This document shows, one piece after another, positions 1 to 11,700 of a stretch of 64,000 nucleotides of DNA. Made by a program: the position numbers and the translations under genes. The stretch lies in contig VZTJ01004744.1 of NCBI GenBank assembly GCA_013397795.1, positions 369,836 to 433,835 on the forward strand, given 5' to 3'. The DNA comes from Orthonyx spaldingii. Its lineage: Eukaryota > Chordata > Aves > Passeriformes > Orthonychidae. The notes under the pieces were generated by a model. That model was not told the origin of the DNA and ran no database searches. It was given only the letters and a program-made list of their open reading frames with translations. How positions within the stretch are numbered: the first letter of the stretch is position 1; each line of letters begins with the position of its first letter.

Positions 1-380
1 AAAAAAACCCACACCCAAACTATCTGCCCGCTGAATTAAGGACATAAACCATGAGCAGCTTTGCAAGTGGAAACCAGTCATGCAGGTGAAGCTCATTCTT
101 TTAGAGAAAGCTAGGTAATTCAGCTCTCTATTCTACCCTTCACCCAGCTCAACTCTCATCGCGTCCGATTGTGCAACAGCACTTAAAGCACACAACGCTA
201 TCTCAGACGGTTCAAGTCAATCATTACATAGCGCAAATGTCACCGTTACCTCTATTGCACAGTATCGGGCATTGAGAGCCAGACAGCACCTCTGAAATTT
301 ACGGTTTTTCATTACATTTCCACTCAAACAGGTGGAAAGGCAAAAATAACAGCGGTGTCTAGAACAGGCTATCCGCACTA
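1..380. other. unassigned sequence left of first CpG island
   Basis: AT-richer sequence with no exon or repeat that I can name. A minus-strand open frame passes through here from the CpG island, but it runs across an assembly gap and resembles no family I know. In mammals CISD1 lies next to UBE2D1, but I find no CISD1 coding exon in this stretch. Confidence 0.4.
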
Positions 381-1280
381 CAGACAAAACCCAGCGGGCG
401 GCCAAGCCGGCTGCGAGGGCCGAAGCAGCCGCAAGGGCCCGGCGCGGAGCGCGGCGGCTCCGGGCCCTCACCCGGCAGCGGGGTGGCACGGGGGGGTCAC
501 TCAGGGCCCGCGTTCCACCCTTCGCCGACCGCAGCAGGGATTTTATTGATGAGCGGGTCCCAGCGGCCTCCNGACGCGGGCAGCGGGATCCAGCAGCGCC
601 AAATGCCAGATGTGGGATGCTGTCCGCGTCCCGCCTAAGGCGATGCCCCCTGGCACCGGCGATCCAACCGCGCTGAGAGGGGAAAGGAAGGCGGGGGCGA
701 GGAGGAACCGACGGGCCCGGCGGGGACGGGGGAGGGGGAGCGGGGTTTGCACAGACCGTGCTGCCTCCCCCTCCGCCGGCCGCCGCNNNNNNNNNNNNNN
801 NNNNNNNNNNNNNNNNNNNNNNNNNNNNNNNNNNNNNNNNNNNNNNNNNNNNNNNNNNNNNNNNNNNNNNNNNNNNNNNNNNNNNNNNNNNNNNNNNNNN
901 NNNNNNNNNNNNNNNNNNNNNNNNNNNNNNNNNCATCCTCCCTCCCCCCCCCGAGGAGCCTCGCCGCGCGGGGGGGGGGCCGCCGCTAGCGGGTGGTCAG
1001 CGAGCCGGCATGCCGCGGGACGCGGGGGCGAGGGCGGAGCGCTCGGTGTCCCTCTGGCAACGGCGCCGGCGTTATTCCCGGCACATAGCGGCGGCTAACG
1101 GCACCGCGGCACCGCGCCGCACCGCGCACGCGCCGCTGCCCAAGATGGCCGCCCCTCAGGGCCCTCCCGGCACGGCGAGGGGCGAGGGGCGGGGCGGAGG
1201 CCGCGGGGCGTGAGGGGTGGCACCGCGGAGAGCAGGAGGCAGGAGCGGGTGGGTGCTGCCGCTGGCCTGGCGGCCGGCAC
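380..1280. promoter_or_regulatory. CpG island with unassigned promoter
   Basis: This block is very GC- and CpG-rich and is broken by an unresolved gap. It carries a perfect NRF-1 core (GCGCACGCGC, 1124-1133) and, 8 bases on, a YY1-type element CAAGATGGC (1141-1149). These two motifs typify TATA-less housekeeping promoters, with the YY1 element usually at or just after the transcription start. The plus-strand ATG inside the YY1 element opens only a 22-codon frame. The transcript it serves could be a noncoding or alternative leader for UBE2D1, or the first exon of a gene running left. The sequence does not decide between these. Confidence 0.6.
787..933. other. assembly gap (147 N)
   Basis: A run of N inside the first CpG island; there is also a single N at 572. 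The flanks are C- and G-homopolymer rich, which is typical of sequence that drops out of short-read assemblies. Every open frame crossing it is unreliable. Confidence 0.99.
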
Positions 1281-1540
1281 AGGGCTCTTAGGGAGGCGTT
1301 TGCCTGCCTGAGAAATGGGCGCTGGGCAGTGCTGTGCGCCCTGTGCAGACACCGGCTCGGCGCGGCCCCGCCGTTCTTTTCTGTTGGTAGTGCTGTGAGT
1401 GTCCAACAGCTCTGCAAAACGCTTAGGACACCTCGCTGTATAAGCCCTCTGCTGTATAATTGTGGAAAGATGAAGCTGAAAAGGCACGTCAGGTATATGG
1501 GAGGGGATGAGGAAAAAGTAAAGGTAGCATTAGAAATGGA

Positions 1541-1762
1541 TTGTTAAGGGTCTCCGAGTCTCCTGTTACACCAGGGCTCACCCCGCTGGAGCCCGTGATA
1601 ACAGGCAGGGTGGGTCTGAAGCGAGAAGTGTGTTTCCTGGTAGACACGGGTGCCTCTCAGTCTGCTTTGAATTTTACGCCAAAGGGCAGACCATGGTCCA
1701 AATGTTCCTTTGATTATTCAGGGAGTAAGTTCATATTCAGGGGATTATTCAGGGAAAGATGA
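1541..1762 (+). pseudogene. decayed retroviral aspartic protease fragment
   Basis: A 73-codon open frame contains the retropepsin active-site signature LVDTGAS (about codons 34-40). It is preceded by an EPVITGRVGLKRE-like first beta strand, the usual layout at the start of a retroviral protease. The homology fades after about codon 45, and no gag, reverse transcriptase or LTR is recognisable beside it. I read it as a short relic of an endogenous retrovirus. A domesticated retropepsin is unlikely because the flap and C-terminal half are missing. It lies between two CpG islands upstream of UBE2D1. Confidence 0.6.
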
Positions 1763-1999
1763 GCACGTGCATTTTAATCAACCAGTATTGGTGAATGTGG
1801 GCGATGGGATTGAAATGTGTAAGATTTTCCTGTAGAGACTCGATCTTAGAGGTTTCTTTCAACTTTAGTGATCCTATGACCTATTCAACACCCTTTTCAA
1901 CCACACACGTCTACTGCTTCTCTCACATACCATCATGAATATGACACACCTTTTCCTTGTATGCAGTTTTGAAGGTGCACACAGTTACGTTCCCCTTCC
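1763..1999. other. spacer between the two CpG islands
   Basis: AT-rich sequence between the retroviral relic and the UBE2D1 CpG island. No motif or exon is recognised here. Confidence 0.5.
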
Positions 2000-2710
2000 C
2001 CACCTCTCCGCGTGCCGGCGGAGGCCGCGCCTTTCCCCGCGTTGTTGGTCAGACACAGAATTTGCTGTTTCTCCCTCAACCCCGGAGACCCTGAGGGGCG
2101 GGCCCGGCCCGGCCGCACCTCCCGCCCTGCCCGCGGACTACGTTTCCCGGCGCGCCCCGCGCGGCTGCGCAGGCGCAGAAGAGCGCAAAGGGCGCGGCGG
2201 CTGCGCGCTCCCGCCTCCCCGGCGCGCGCTCCCGCCGTCCCGCCCCGCGCTCCCGCCGCGCTCCCATGGCGCTGAAGCGGATACAGAAAGTGAGTGGGGC
2301 CGAGCCGCGGGAGGGGGCGGGCAGAGCCCCCCCGCCCTGGGGAAGGCGCCGGAGCCGCCGTGCTGGGGCTGGGGGTCGTGGCGGCGGCCGGAGCGCGCTC
2401 GGCGAGAGGCGTCGCGGCGGCCGCTGCTTTCTCCTCCGGGACCCGTCCTTCCGTCGCTGGCAGCCAGGGAGGGGGAGCGGGCGTGAGGCGGAGAAGGGGG
2501 GGCTCTCGTCAGCCGCCTCACGGTGTCGGGACGCTGCCTCCTGGAGGGCCCCGCAGCCCGGGCCGGGGCTTTACGGCGCCGTTTGCGGAGCGGCCGCGAT
2601 GCTCCGAGCGGGGAAAGCCGGGGTGCAGTGCGGGGTCTTGGGCAGAGGCGCGGGTACAACGTCCCGCCCAAACCCTGTGCGCGGCTGGGCAACACCGCGC
2701 TCAGGCTGCT
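2000..2710 (+). promoter_or_regulatory. UBE2D1: UBE2D1 CpG-island promoter, 5' UTR and first exon
   Basis: This CpG-dense island covers the UBE2D1 start codon at 2266. A ZNF143/THAP11-type element (ACTACGTTTCCCGGCGCGC, 2137-2155) lies about 110 bases before the ATG. An NRF-1-like palindrome (TGCGCAGGCGCA, 2166-2177) follows 11 bases later. There is no TATA box. This is the expected architecture of a constitutive promoter, and transcription probably starts between about 2150 and 2240. The motifs are read directly; factor binding is inference. Confidence 0.7.
2137..2155 (+). promoter_or_regulatory. ZNF143/THAP11-type element
   Basis: Matches the ACTAC...TCCCRG..GC consensus found close to transcription starts of many housekeeping genes. 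It is followed by an NRF-1-like site at 2166-2177. Confidence 0.55.
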
Positions 2711-5700
2711 GCCTGGCTTAAAAAGTACTGTCAGCATAGTTCTTGGTGTGACCTTTGAACGCATCCCAGTTGTGGTGTTTTGGGCTGATGCTTGTAAATG
2801 GCCTGGTTGAAGTTGTGGGGTGAATTCCTAGTTTCCTTTTGTTTGGCAAGGCCGAGCTGATCTGTGTGCAGCACAGACAGGTATCGCGGGTGGGGACGGA
2901 GGGGAGTTAAGGTTAGTGCTGTGGCCGTGGAACAGGGTCCGTGCTGTTTGGTTGCTGTTGATGTGCCATGTTCAGTCGGTATCGGTGCTATCCCGGTTAC
3001 GTGATGGTGCTGTAATTTCTTGTTCAGGATTCCCTTTTGCTTTTGGACGCCACTGGTATTGCAGAAATAGAATTCTATAGTGACTGATTAACCCCACAGT
3101 AGGCAGATTTGGGATACCCTGCAGTAGGTACCAACTTCTTTGGATGGTTTTCTACCAAAAGTTGGTAGTCCTGTCTCATGCTGCAAAGCTTGTGCCTTTA
3201 CAGGTAGTGCAATTAAGGGATATTTTTGTTCCTTCATATCACATATTTGTCACGAATGTCACATTCGACCATTATATCAAATACAAATAACTACAGTGGT
3301 TTTCTTTAGCAATAACTTTGTCATGTTTCTACATATTATAGGAATGGTTTGCCTTTTGTTGCCATTTTAATTCCCCATCTGTTTTTGAACATCTGCTTAC
3401 CCTCATGTATCATATGGTGTTTCATACGTTGAGATGTTAGTAAGCATATATTTTGTCATAGTGGTTGGGACTCTTGATTTCTAAGTAGTATTGCCATTGG
3501 GATCTGTATCATTGGTTGGTCGTCCTTGAGGGACTCCTCAAAGGAGGACAGCATGTGGGCTTCCAGGACTGTACCCTAGTTACAGAAAGACCTGTTGTGG
3601 GAGCTTTCTTAAAAAATGGGCAGCTGAGTAACCAGTGAAGCAGCTGATCACTGCACATGGAAGTGAGGTTGATCTTCATGCTGTAGGTGGAAGAACAGTG
3701 AGGACATGAAGCCCTGCTCTGCAGGCACAGCTGTCACAAACTCATCTCAGAGTTCCCCAGAGAGTTTTGAGTCAGGAGATTCTTATTCATAAGCTGAGGA
3801 GCCTGTGTTCATTTACCTTGTCAGTGCTTTGCTTTGCCATTGTATGAGGGAACTTCTCCCCTTCATTTTAACTTTCCATTTGAAACAAACCTATTTCCTT
3901 GCCATTCCTTTTCCTTTTGTACTTTTCCAGAGATAGGCTGCTAGCCAAATCCCTCTAGTAGAGTTTTTTTCTTCCCCTGGAAAGGCAGCAGAGAGTGATG
4001 AGAGTTGTTAATAGGACAAAAAAAAAAAAAGAAAACCCGCAGTAGTAATTTCTGCAGCAAACTAGAAGCAAGTGGTGATGAGTTCCAAATTTAATCTCAA
4101 CTCTTCTTGGAGGTCCTTACCCAACATCTCTTCATGTTTTGGGTAGGAGTTATCGTATAACCAGGAAATCTCATGGCACCTCGGAGTCAGCAGGTTGGAA
4201 AGCATCACTTCATTTTGAAAGAGTAGAAACAGAATTTAATAAGTCTAACAGGAGGAAAGATACTTATATAAAAAGCCTAACCATAATTTCGCATTTGTCA
4301 AAGTTCTTAAATGCCACATTAAAGAAAATTGTGGCTTTCCAGTACGTATGAACATCTCTAAAGCAGAAAGAAAAGTTACGCAGGGAACGTGATAAAAGTA
4401 TGAATAATCCTATTCTAGCAGGACCTCATTTGGAAAGCCACAAACCACCACTCCATCTCAAAAATACTAGATACTAGACTTTCCCTCACTTTCCAGCTGT
4501 CAAAAAAGTTTGGTTGCACTGTGTGTGATATGGAATAGACGCTCCTTGGGGCAGTGAAAGAATAACATGTTTTTGTGGGCACTGTAAATTCCAGATGTTG
4601 CAAATGATGATGGCAAAACAAATAGTGTAGGTTTCAGTTGGGAAGGAATATTGTGTCCTTATTCTTGCCACTTCTGGAAAGTGAGACACCATGACTTTCA
4701 TGCAAGGTGGAAAGTAATTTAGGCTGTCAGGTTCTGCAAAATAGTGTGTAGGTGTCAGTTCTGCCCATCTGTCTTATGCAGAACCATTTTTCTGGGGTTC
4801 CTATTGTGAATTCTTTGTTCACATCTCTAATTTGCAGAGTTTGCCATCCTGTTAGTTCCGTATCACAGCTGAGATTGTTTCCATCATAAGTCCTGTACCT
4901 GGGTGCTCCTCCAGTGTTGGTGGGAGGTTGATGTGCTTGTTCATACTCAGGCTGCCTTGTACAAAACCAGGACCTGCTTTTGTTACAGGCGTAAAAGAAA
5001 TCGGACTTAAAGAGATTTTAGAAGATGTTTTGAAACCAGAAGGGAGGAGATAGATCTGAACACCACTTTAAAAATAGCTGTTGTTTTTATCTTATTGGTG
5101 CATAGTGCTTGATTGTTTTTCTCCTACAACTCAGCAAGAACAAAAGCATTCAGACATTTTGTTATTTCAATGAACTGTATGTCTCTGTGTTTCAGTATGT
5201 GTTTCATATCTGCGTAGGCTAACAGGACATGCTAACTTGAAAATTTATGTTGAAAATCGCTTTTATTGTAAATTGACTCAAAAATTATTGATATTTGTGG
5301 TTTAGATTTTGACTTTAAACCTGCAATCTTTAGATGGTAATGGACATAACGAAGAAACCTTTTTGGTTCTAACATAAAGTATTTGAATTTGTTTTCAAAA
5401 CCTCAGTTGTGATATTACACGTTTAGCAATATTTTTTTGCATTAAAACAATGTATGGAAATAGAATATTTATTACTGACTAACCATTATAGCAATAAATC
5501 TTATGAGGAATATGCACTTTATATTTACCAAATTTGTGAAGAACCAGATAATTCTTTAACTAGTCTTAGGTATGAGCACTGTGGGATTTTTTGACAAATG
5601 GTTCCAAGCAGCAGTGTATGCATGGAGTTGGTAGGGAATGAGTCTGTGCTCTGCAGTGCATTGTGTGCAAGAAATTAAGAACATAGGTGACAAATATAAA

Positions 5701-8700
5701 TCTGTATTTTAAATAACAGTGTGGAGAAAGGTTCTGGTTTTGTTTTGAGTAGCGAATGAAAACAGCTTTTGGAGATGTTGTCTGCACTTTATTTTGGTCT
5801 TCAGATAATCTGCAGTCTTTTTCTCTGAATTTTGTTTTAGACTGAAGAAAAGATATTTTAGGACTTTTTTTTTTTGGTAACTACTCATGCTCATAGTCAC
5901 TGAGTGTCCCTGAGTACTACGCAGAGAACATTTATTTCCTTGTCACCAAAGCATCCTTTACAATGTTCTTCGAGTAGCTTTTTGGGAGAGAAGCCTGGAT
6001 GCTAATCAAGCATGTAAGTGTTAAATTGGCCTTGCAGTCTTTAACTTCATACTTTTATGAAATACATCCTGTATCATTCTTTGGCCATGGGTATTAGTCT
6101 GCACATTCGGAAACGTCTCCAGCATTTATAGCTTACCACACCCTGGTTTGCACAGCTGTTAAACTTGAATTTTTGCATCATGCTCCCTACAGGGCTGTTC
6201 AGGAGTGTGTGTGTGTGTGCAAGGGAAGGTGATAATTTGGAGGCTTTGCCCATCTCCAGTAGTATGGTAGTCATTAGTATTCTATTCTACCCTGTGATGT
6301 TTTGTATTGAGAGGATTAGAAGATTCATTTCTACCACTGTCCCCAGCTTAGATATTTTTCTCTGCACGTGTGTATCCTGGCTGTGCTGGGATAGTGTGGC
6401 ATGTGTTGGACAGATGCTTTTAGGCTGTTTGAAATAACTCATACTTCTGATGCATCTCTTGCAGACAGAATTTTGGGTCTGTGTATTCTCATGAAAGATG
6501 TTGCACCAGTGTACACTGTAATTTATAGTGGTGACTTTCTCTTGTGAAAATGAATCTGCCCTGCTTTGAGCTATAGATCTGTTTGTCAGCATACGTACGT
6601 GTCTTGGACCAGCATCTTCTATACCAGTGACTGAAAGTATTTGTACAGACCCTTGAAGTGACCAGACCTGAGTAATGCAGCTCCATGGCAATAATGCATA
6701 AAGCTTGGACAAAGCTGCTGTAACCAATTAACTTAAAATTACAGGGGAATCTCCAGTGTTGGCTGTGTAGTGCCTCACATGCAGTTATCTTACACTTCTT
6801 GCTGAGGTTTCAGCACGTTAAGCTTTGTAAATCTTCAGCCTTGTCTCATTCTTTTGTGAATATGTAAAGTCATTAAAAAGTTTTTTACGTGTATTTAGAG
6901 GATCCTCACCTTTGTTCTGCTGTGTGTGATTCTGGGTACTTGCAGGTCAGTCTGACTCAGGGACATCTGGGTATCTCCTTGCACCATTTCAAAAGGTGTA
7001 GGAAAGCTTGAAGCCTAAATCCTACAGCTCTCCAGATGATTTTGCTTTGAATCTGAAGCTTAAACAGCATAATCAAAAATATAAAGCTGAATAGTTCTTT
7101 GTTTTTATCACAGCTCGATCTCAATTCCTGCATGTAAAGATTCGAACTGTTCATACTGTTGGATCATGTTACCACTTGTATTTTTAAACATTAGCTTCAC
7201 TATGTAATTTCATATGGTAGCAAAATACAGCTTGAATTTGCTCTCTTGATTTTGAAGTTTGGTCTGGGGTTGTGTTTTGCACCTGCAGAAGCTCTCCTAA
7301 TGTATCTGTGAACATTGCCCTCATTTGGTGAGGTGGACTGAAGAGAACTTTTTCTTCATTGCTGTTAGGAAATATTAATAACAGGAGTTTGTAGTTCTGG
7401 GTCTCATCAAGGTGTGATGAAAAATGTTTGGATTTTATTTTTTAATGAACAAATGTCAGTGCCTTTTCAGCCTGAACAAATTGAAGTTTATACCCACAAG
7501 CATTCCCCAGTTCTGTTAATTCTTAAATACTTGCGTACATATGAAAGAAAACCAATTTCTGTGGGTTTGGGCCATGTAAAGATCTTGATGAAAACATCCA
7601 GCAACAAAAGTGCTGTTACAAACTTGTGAGTCTAAAATTAAGTGGTTGCCTGGTAGTTGCCATATGCATATGGAATGTCTGCATGTACTTTAGAGGCTTT
7701 CTGAAAAGTTCAAGCTACATATTTTTCCAGTTACTGCCTTGAATTTAGTAGTCAACAATGACTGTTATAAAATGTGTGATTGTTAGTCTGAGTTCTCTGT
7801 TTGGGCACAGTGTAGTGGAGCTGTTTGGTTTTGGTTGGGTTTTTTTAGTGCATGTACAAGACTTAATCTTCTCTTGTTAAGTCAGATTTTGAGTTGCAGA
7901 TCCAAGAAGCTACTGCCTGGAACAGCTCTGCTGCTGGTCATGTTTGTCTCTGTGACTGCTGGAAACTTGAGATTTGTTGATTCCCTGGCAGTGGTTTGGC
8001 TTTGCAGAAATAGCTGGTTCTCTGAATCACTCCTGAATGAAATTTGAGTCCTCTGATTAAAATGGGAACTGCACTTCTAAAGTGCCATTATTAGTTCCAG
8101 TCTAGCCCAGAGTGTTGTTTCTGGATCAGCATACAGTGGCACCAACAGAATAAAGTGCAGACAAGTAATGCAGGTTGACAACCTGAGCTATTTCAGTGTA
8201 TGACAGAAGTGTCTCTCTTGTTTTAAATCACAAGGACTGTGAGAAGTGATTTCAGAGCAGTAATAAGAACTGGTGCAGTGCTTTGCTTTGATTTCAGGGC
8301 CAAGAGTGGACCTGTAAGTCTGGCTGAATTTAGGTGTCAGGTCCATGGTAAATTGAGTTGAAATATTTACTGGATGTCATAAATGGAAAAATATATCACA
8401 GCAGTTGAGAAGTGCAGATTTTTAACCCTTGAAAATGTATGTCAAGTCTGCTCACACTAAGTGCACCAATTCTACACTTGAGTTAAACTTAGTTCCAATT
8501 TAAACCTTGATTTTGTAAGTAGTTGACTTGACTAATGTTTTTTGAGTAGAAATGTTTCTGGTGTTACTCCTTAAGGTAAACTCAGAGATCTGCTTATGTC
8601 TGTTTTGACTTAAATGTGTATGTTTTGAGTAGTGAATTGAGTTACCAACAGTGATTTTACACACATCTTTTAACTTATTTCAAAGGAAGTACTTGCATGT

Positions 8701-11700
8701 AGTCATTAAAGTTCCTACAGCACAGTTCCTATCAGCCTAGAATTTGAAGAAGTTGTTTGTCCTTAGTACAGTAAAAGTTCAGACATCAAAAGTATCTATT
8801 GAATTAAACAAGGAAAATGAACTCACATTACTGCCTGTCTTGTTTTCTATTTGAAATAACGATGATAAATCAGATGAAAAGCTGAGCTGGTTTTGTGTAA
8901 TCAAATAATAATTTTAAATTATTTGGGACTGTGTGGACTCCTGCAATAGAAATAAATCAGTTGACTGCCAAAAGCTTCTCTGAGTGTTTAAGTTTCAACT
9001 TGGGAGCTTTTCAGTAGTCATTAAAAAAAAAAAGAATGCAGGACTTGAATCAAGGTACGATAAATGAGGTGTAGAGCTAATATTTTTCCTTTAGTTTCCA
9101 GTTTAGTTAGCACCCTTTATATTATGTTCATATATCATCTCCAGGCAGGCTGCAAGCAATTTATGAGCCAGTTTAGCTCAGCTGATGTACATAGACTAGG
9201 ACAATACAGAAACTTTAGTAAAATCAAAAGCTAGGGGAGTGATCAGATTAGCACCTAACTCTTAAATTAAACAGTGAGTTTACAGACTAATCAAGAAACC
9301 CTTCCTTTTCTTTTTTATTTTTTTTGTCTCCTTCAAATATATTGAACTGATTATGAACTTGGTTGGAACTCTTACATTCTTTCAGGTATTAATTTCTAGC
9401 ACAGTGTTAGCTGCAGGCCATCTGGCAAAAAAACTTTTTCAGTCTCAATGGGCATTTCAAGTGTTGATTGTTTTATCAAAATACCACAGAAAATGCCCAC
9501 AGGTTTAGTAAAATTGGTTTGTGTTCCCACTTTTGCAGGGGTGCTGCCAAGTGGTATGGATTTTTCATGTCTTTCAAATATTTCTGTGTTTCTTACAGGA
9601 ACTGAGTGATCTTCAGCGAGACCCCCCGGCCCACTGCTCCGCTGGACCTGTTGGAGATGACTGTAAGCTCTTCCTGGTATATTCAGTACATTTCAGTTCT
9701 GAAAAAGCTCAGACCATCTCTAATTGTTGTATCTTTTTGACTTTCAGTGTTTCATTGGCAAGCAACTATTATGGGACCTGTAAGTATCAACCTTAAAATG
9801 TAAGACCTTGTGTTCCTTTTTGCTAGGGAAGGATTCATTTGGGTTTCTGTGCACACAGCAGCTGCATTCAGCTGGGTGATATTGTTGTTCTTAGTAGTCT
9901 GGTACCAGTTGCTTTCTGTAACTCTTCCAAAATCTATCCTCTTCATGAAGTTAGAGGTGCTTAATTAGTCACTTGTGGTGTATGAGTTGGTGATGGGGGT
10001 TACAAAGCAAAGAGCTTGCTTTTCATAGACAGTCAGATCAATTCTGGAAGATGAATCCATCTGAAAGGAGGAAGAGTGGATGAATCTAATATTAAAGTTG
10101 GTAACTGTAAACAAGAGCAGAGTTGCAGAGGGTAATTTTGGGGCTTTTAGATAGAGCTTATTTTATTTGATAGCTGTGATGTGACTCTGGCAAAATCGTA
10201 TGGCTTTTGCAAACTGCAGGCCTGCAGTGGGTGCTTTTGTTATTTTTTGTGCAAGAAAGGTGCTTTCCTGGAGCTGAGGAATTGACTCTTGTCAAGGTAA
10301 TGACACAATAATTGACAACAAAGCTTAAAACCAGAAGGTTTTAAAGGAAAACTGAGAAGAATTTTAGCAAAAAAACCCAAAAAAACAACATGATCTGAGG
10401 GAAGGTGTGCTTATTAATATCCTAGTAAGGAGTTTGTATTCCTAGTGTTTTCCTTTTGGATTTAATAATTTGGAAAGAAGGGTCTCTAGTTCAGACAGTG
10501 AGCTGAGTCACTATGCAAGGTGAAATTTTGAGATAATACTTAATCCATTAGGATACAGCATTACATGGTGGAGAAAAGTGGAAATGTGTCTGCTTTGAGA
10601 CTAATTCTGCATTTTCAGCACAGTTGTTCTGAAGCAGTGAAAGATCACTCACTGATTTGCCAGTGGTGTGCTGGAGTCTGTTGTCCGACTTGTCCATGGC
10701 CCAGCAGCTATTTTCCTGTAGTATACTAATGCTTTTGCCCTTTTTCTTGAACAACTGTGTTCTTTCACATGCCAAGGCCTTCTGACTCTTGTCCTCTTGC
10801 ACTGCCAAAGGGTGAATGTCAAAGCAGCGACTGAGAGTTAACAAAAGCTTGTGTGCTGGTTGCCACTAATAAATGTCTCTGTCAGAATGACTCTGGTGAC
10901 ACGAGTAAAGGAAATACTAGCACATAAATTTTGGCTTAAATTCCATGTTCTTCTCCAGCTTGCAGTGCAACTTTCATATTCTGTAGTGGAAAATATTCTT
11001 TTCTTTGCTTTGAGTTCCTCAGATGTCTCTAGTTAAGGGTAAGAACCTCTTGCCAGCCTTTCTCAGCCATATCTGCAGAGATACAGGAACAGAACACTTC
11101 AGATATTAATCCTTTGTCTTGATAACAAAAGGAGTTAGGGGTGCACATTCTGTATGTTTCCTGATGGGCCTAGGGAAGCATAGGACTAAAGCTTCCCTTC
11201 AGAATTCACTTCCTATGTGTGGAAGCAGGGTAACCTCTTCTGTCTACGGGTGTCATCAATTTGTTTTATATACCTTGCTCATAAAACACAGAGTGACTTC
11301 ACTTTGCCTTCTTTTTGGCACTGAACTCGTCTCTTCTTCAGCTTACTTTAACTTTGAAAAATCCCTCTAGTATGCAAGCAAGAGGTCCTTTCAAACCTAA
11401 TTGGAAGTAGAGTGGCAATCTCTTCTGAGGTCACCTAATGCTGACTTAGCATGACGGGTATAGCCTGCCTTACTCTGCAGCCTTCTCTGCACTTTGAGAG
11501 TGTAAGGTAACATGGCTTGGCAGACTGTTTGTGACTTTACCTCTCACAGTCATCTCTAAAACTGTTCATTTCCAAGGTAAAGGTTTTACTTAAAAGCAGT
11601 CTGTCTGCTTTCCTTCCATAAGAAAACCCAAAACTTGATCTTCAGCTTTGCTGAGATTGAGTTCCTACATTGTTGTTGTAAATTCACCATGTAATGAGAG

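Noticed and set aside
217..936. 239-codon minus-strand frame in the first CpG island
   Set aside because: Its first ~50 codons are assembly-gap N. The rest is low-complexity Arg/Ala/Pro typical of CpG-island translation.
1..2265. CISD1 coding exons expected from mammalian synteny
   Set aside because: Neither strand shows the CDGSH iron-binding motif or the membrane-anchor exon.
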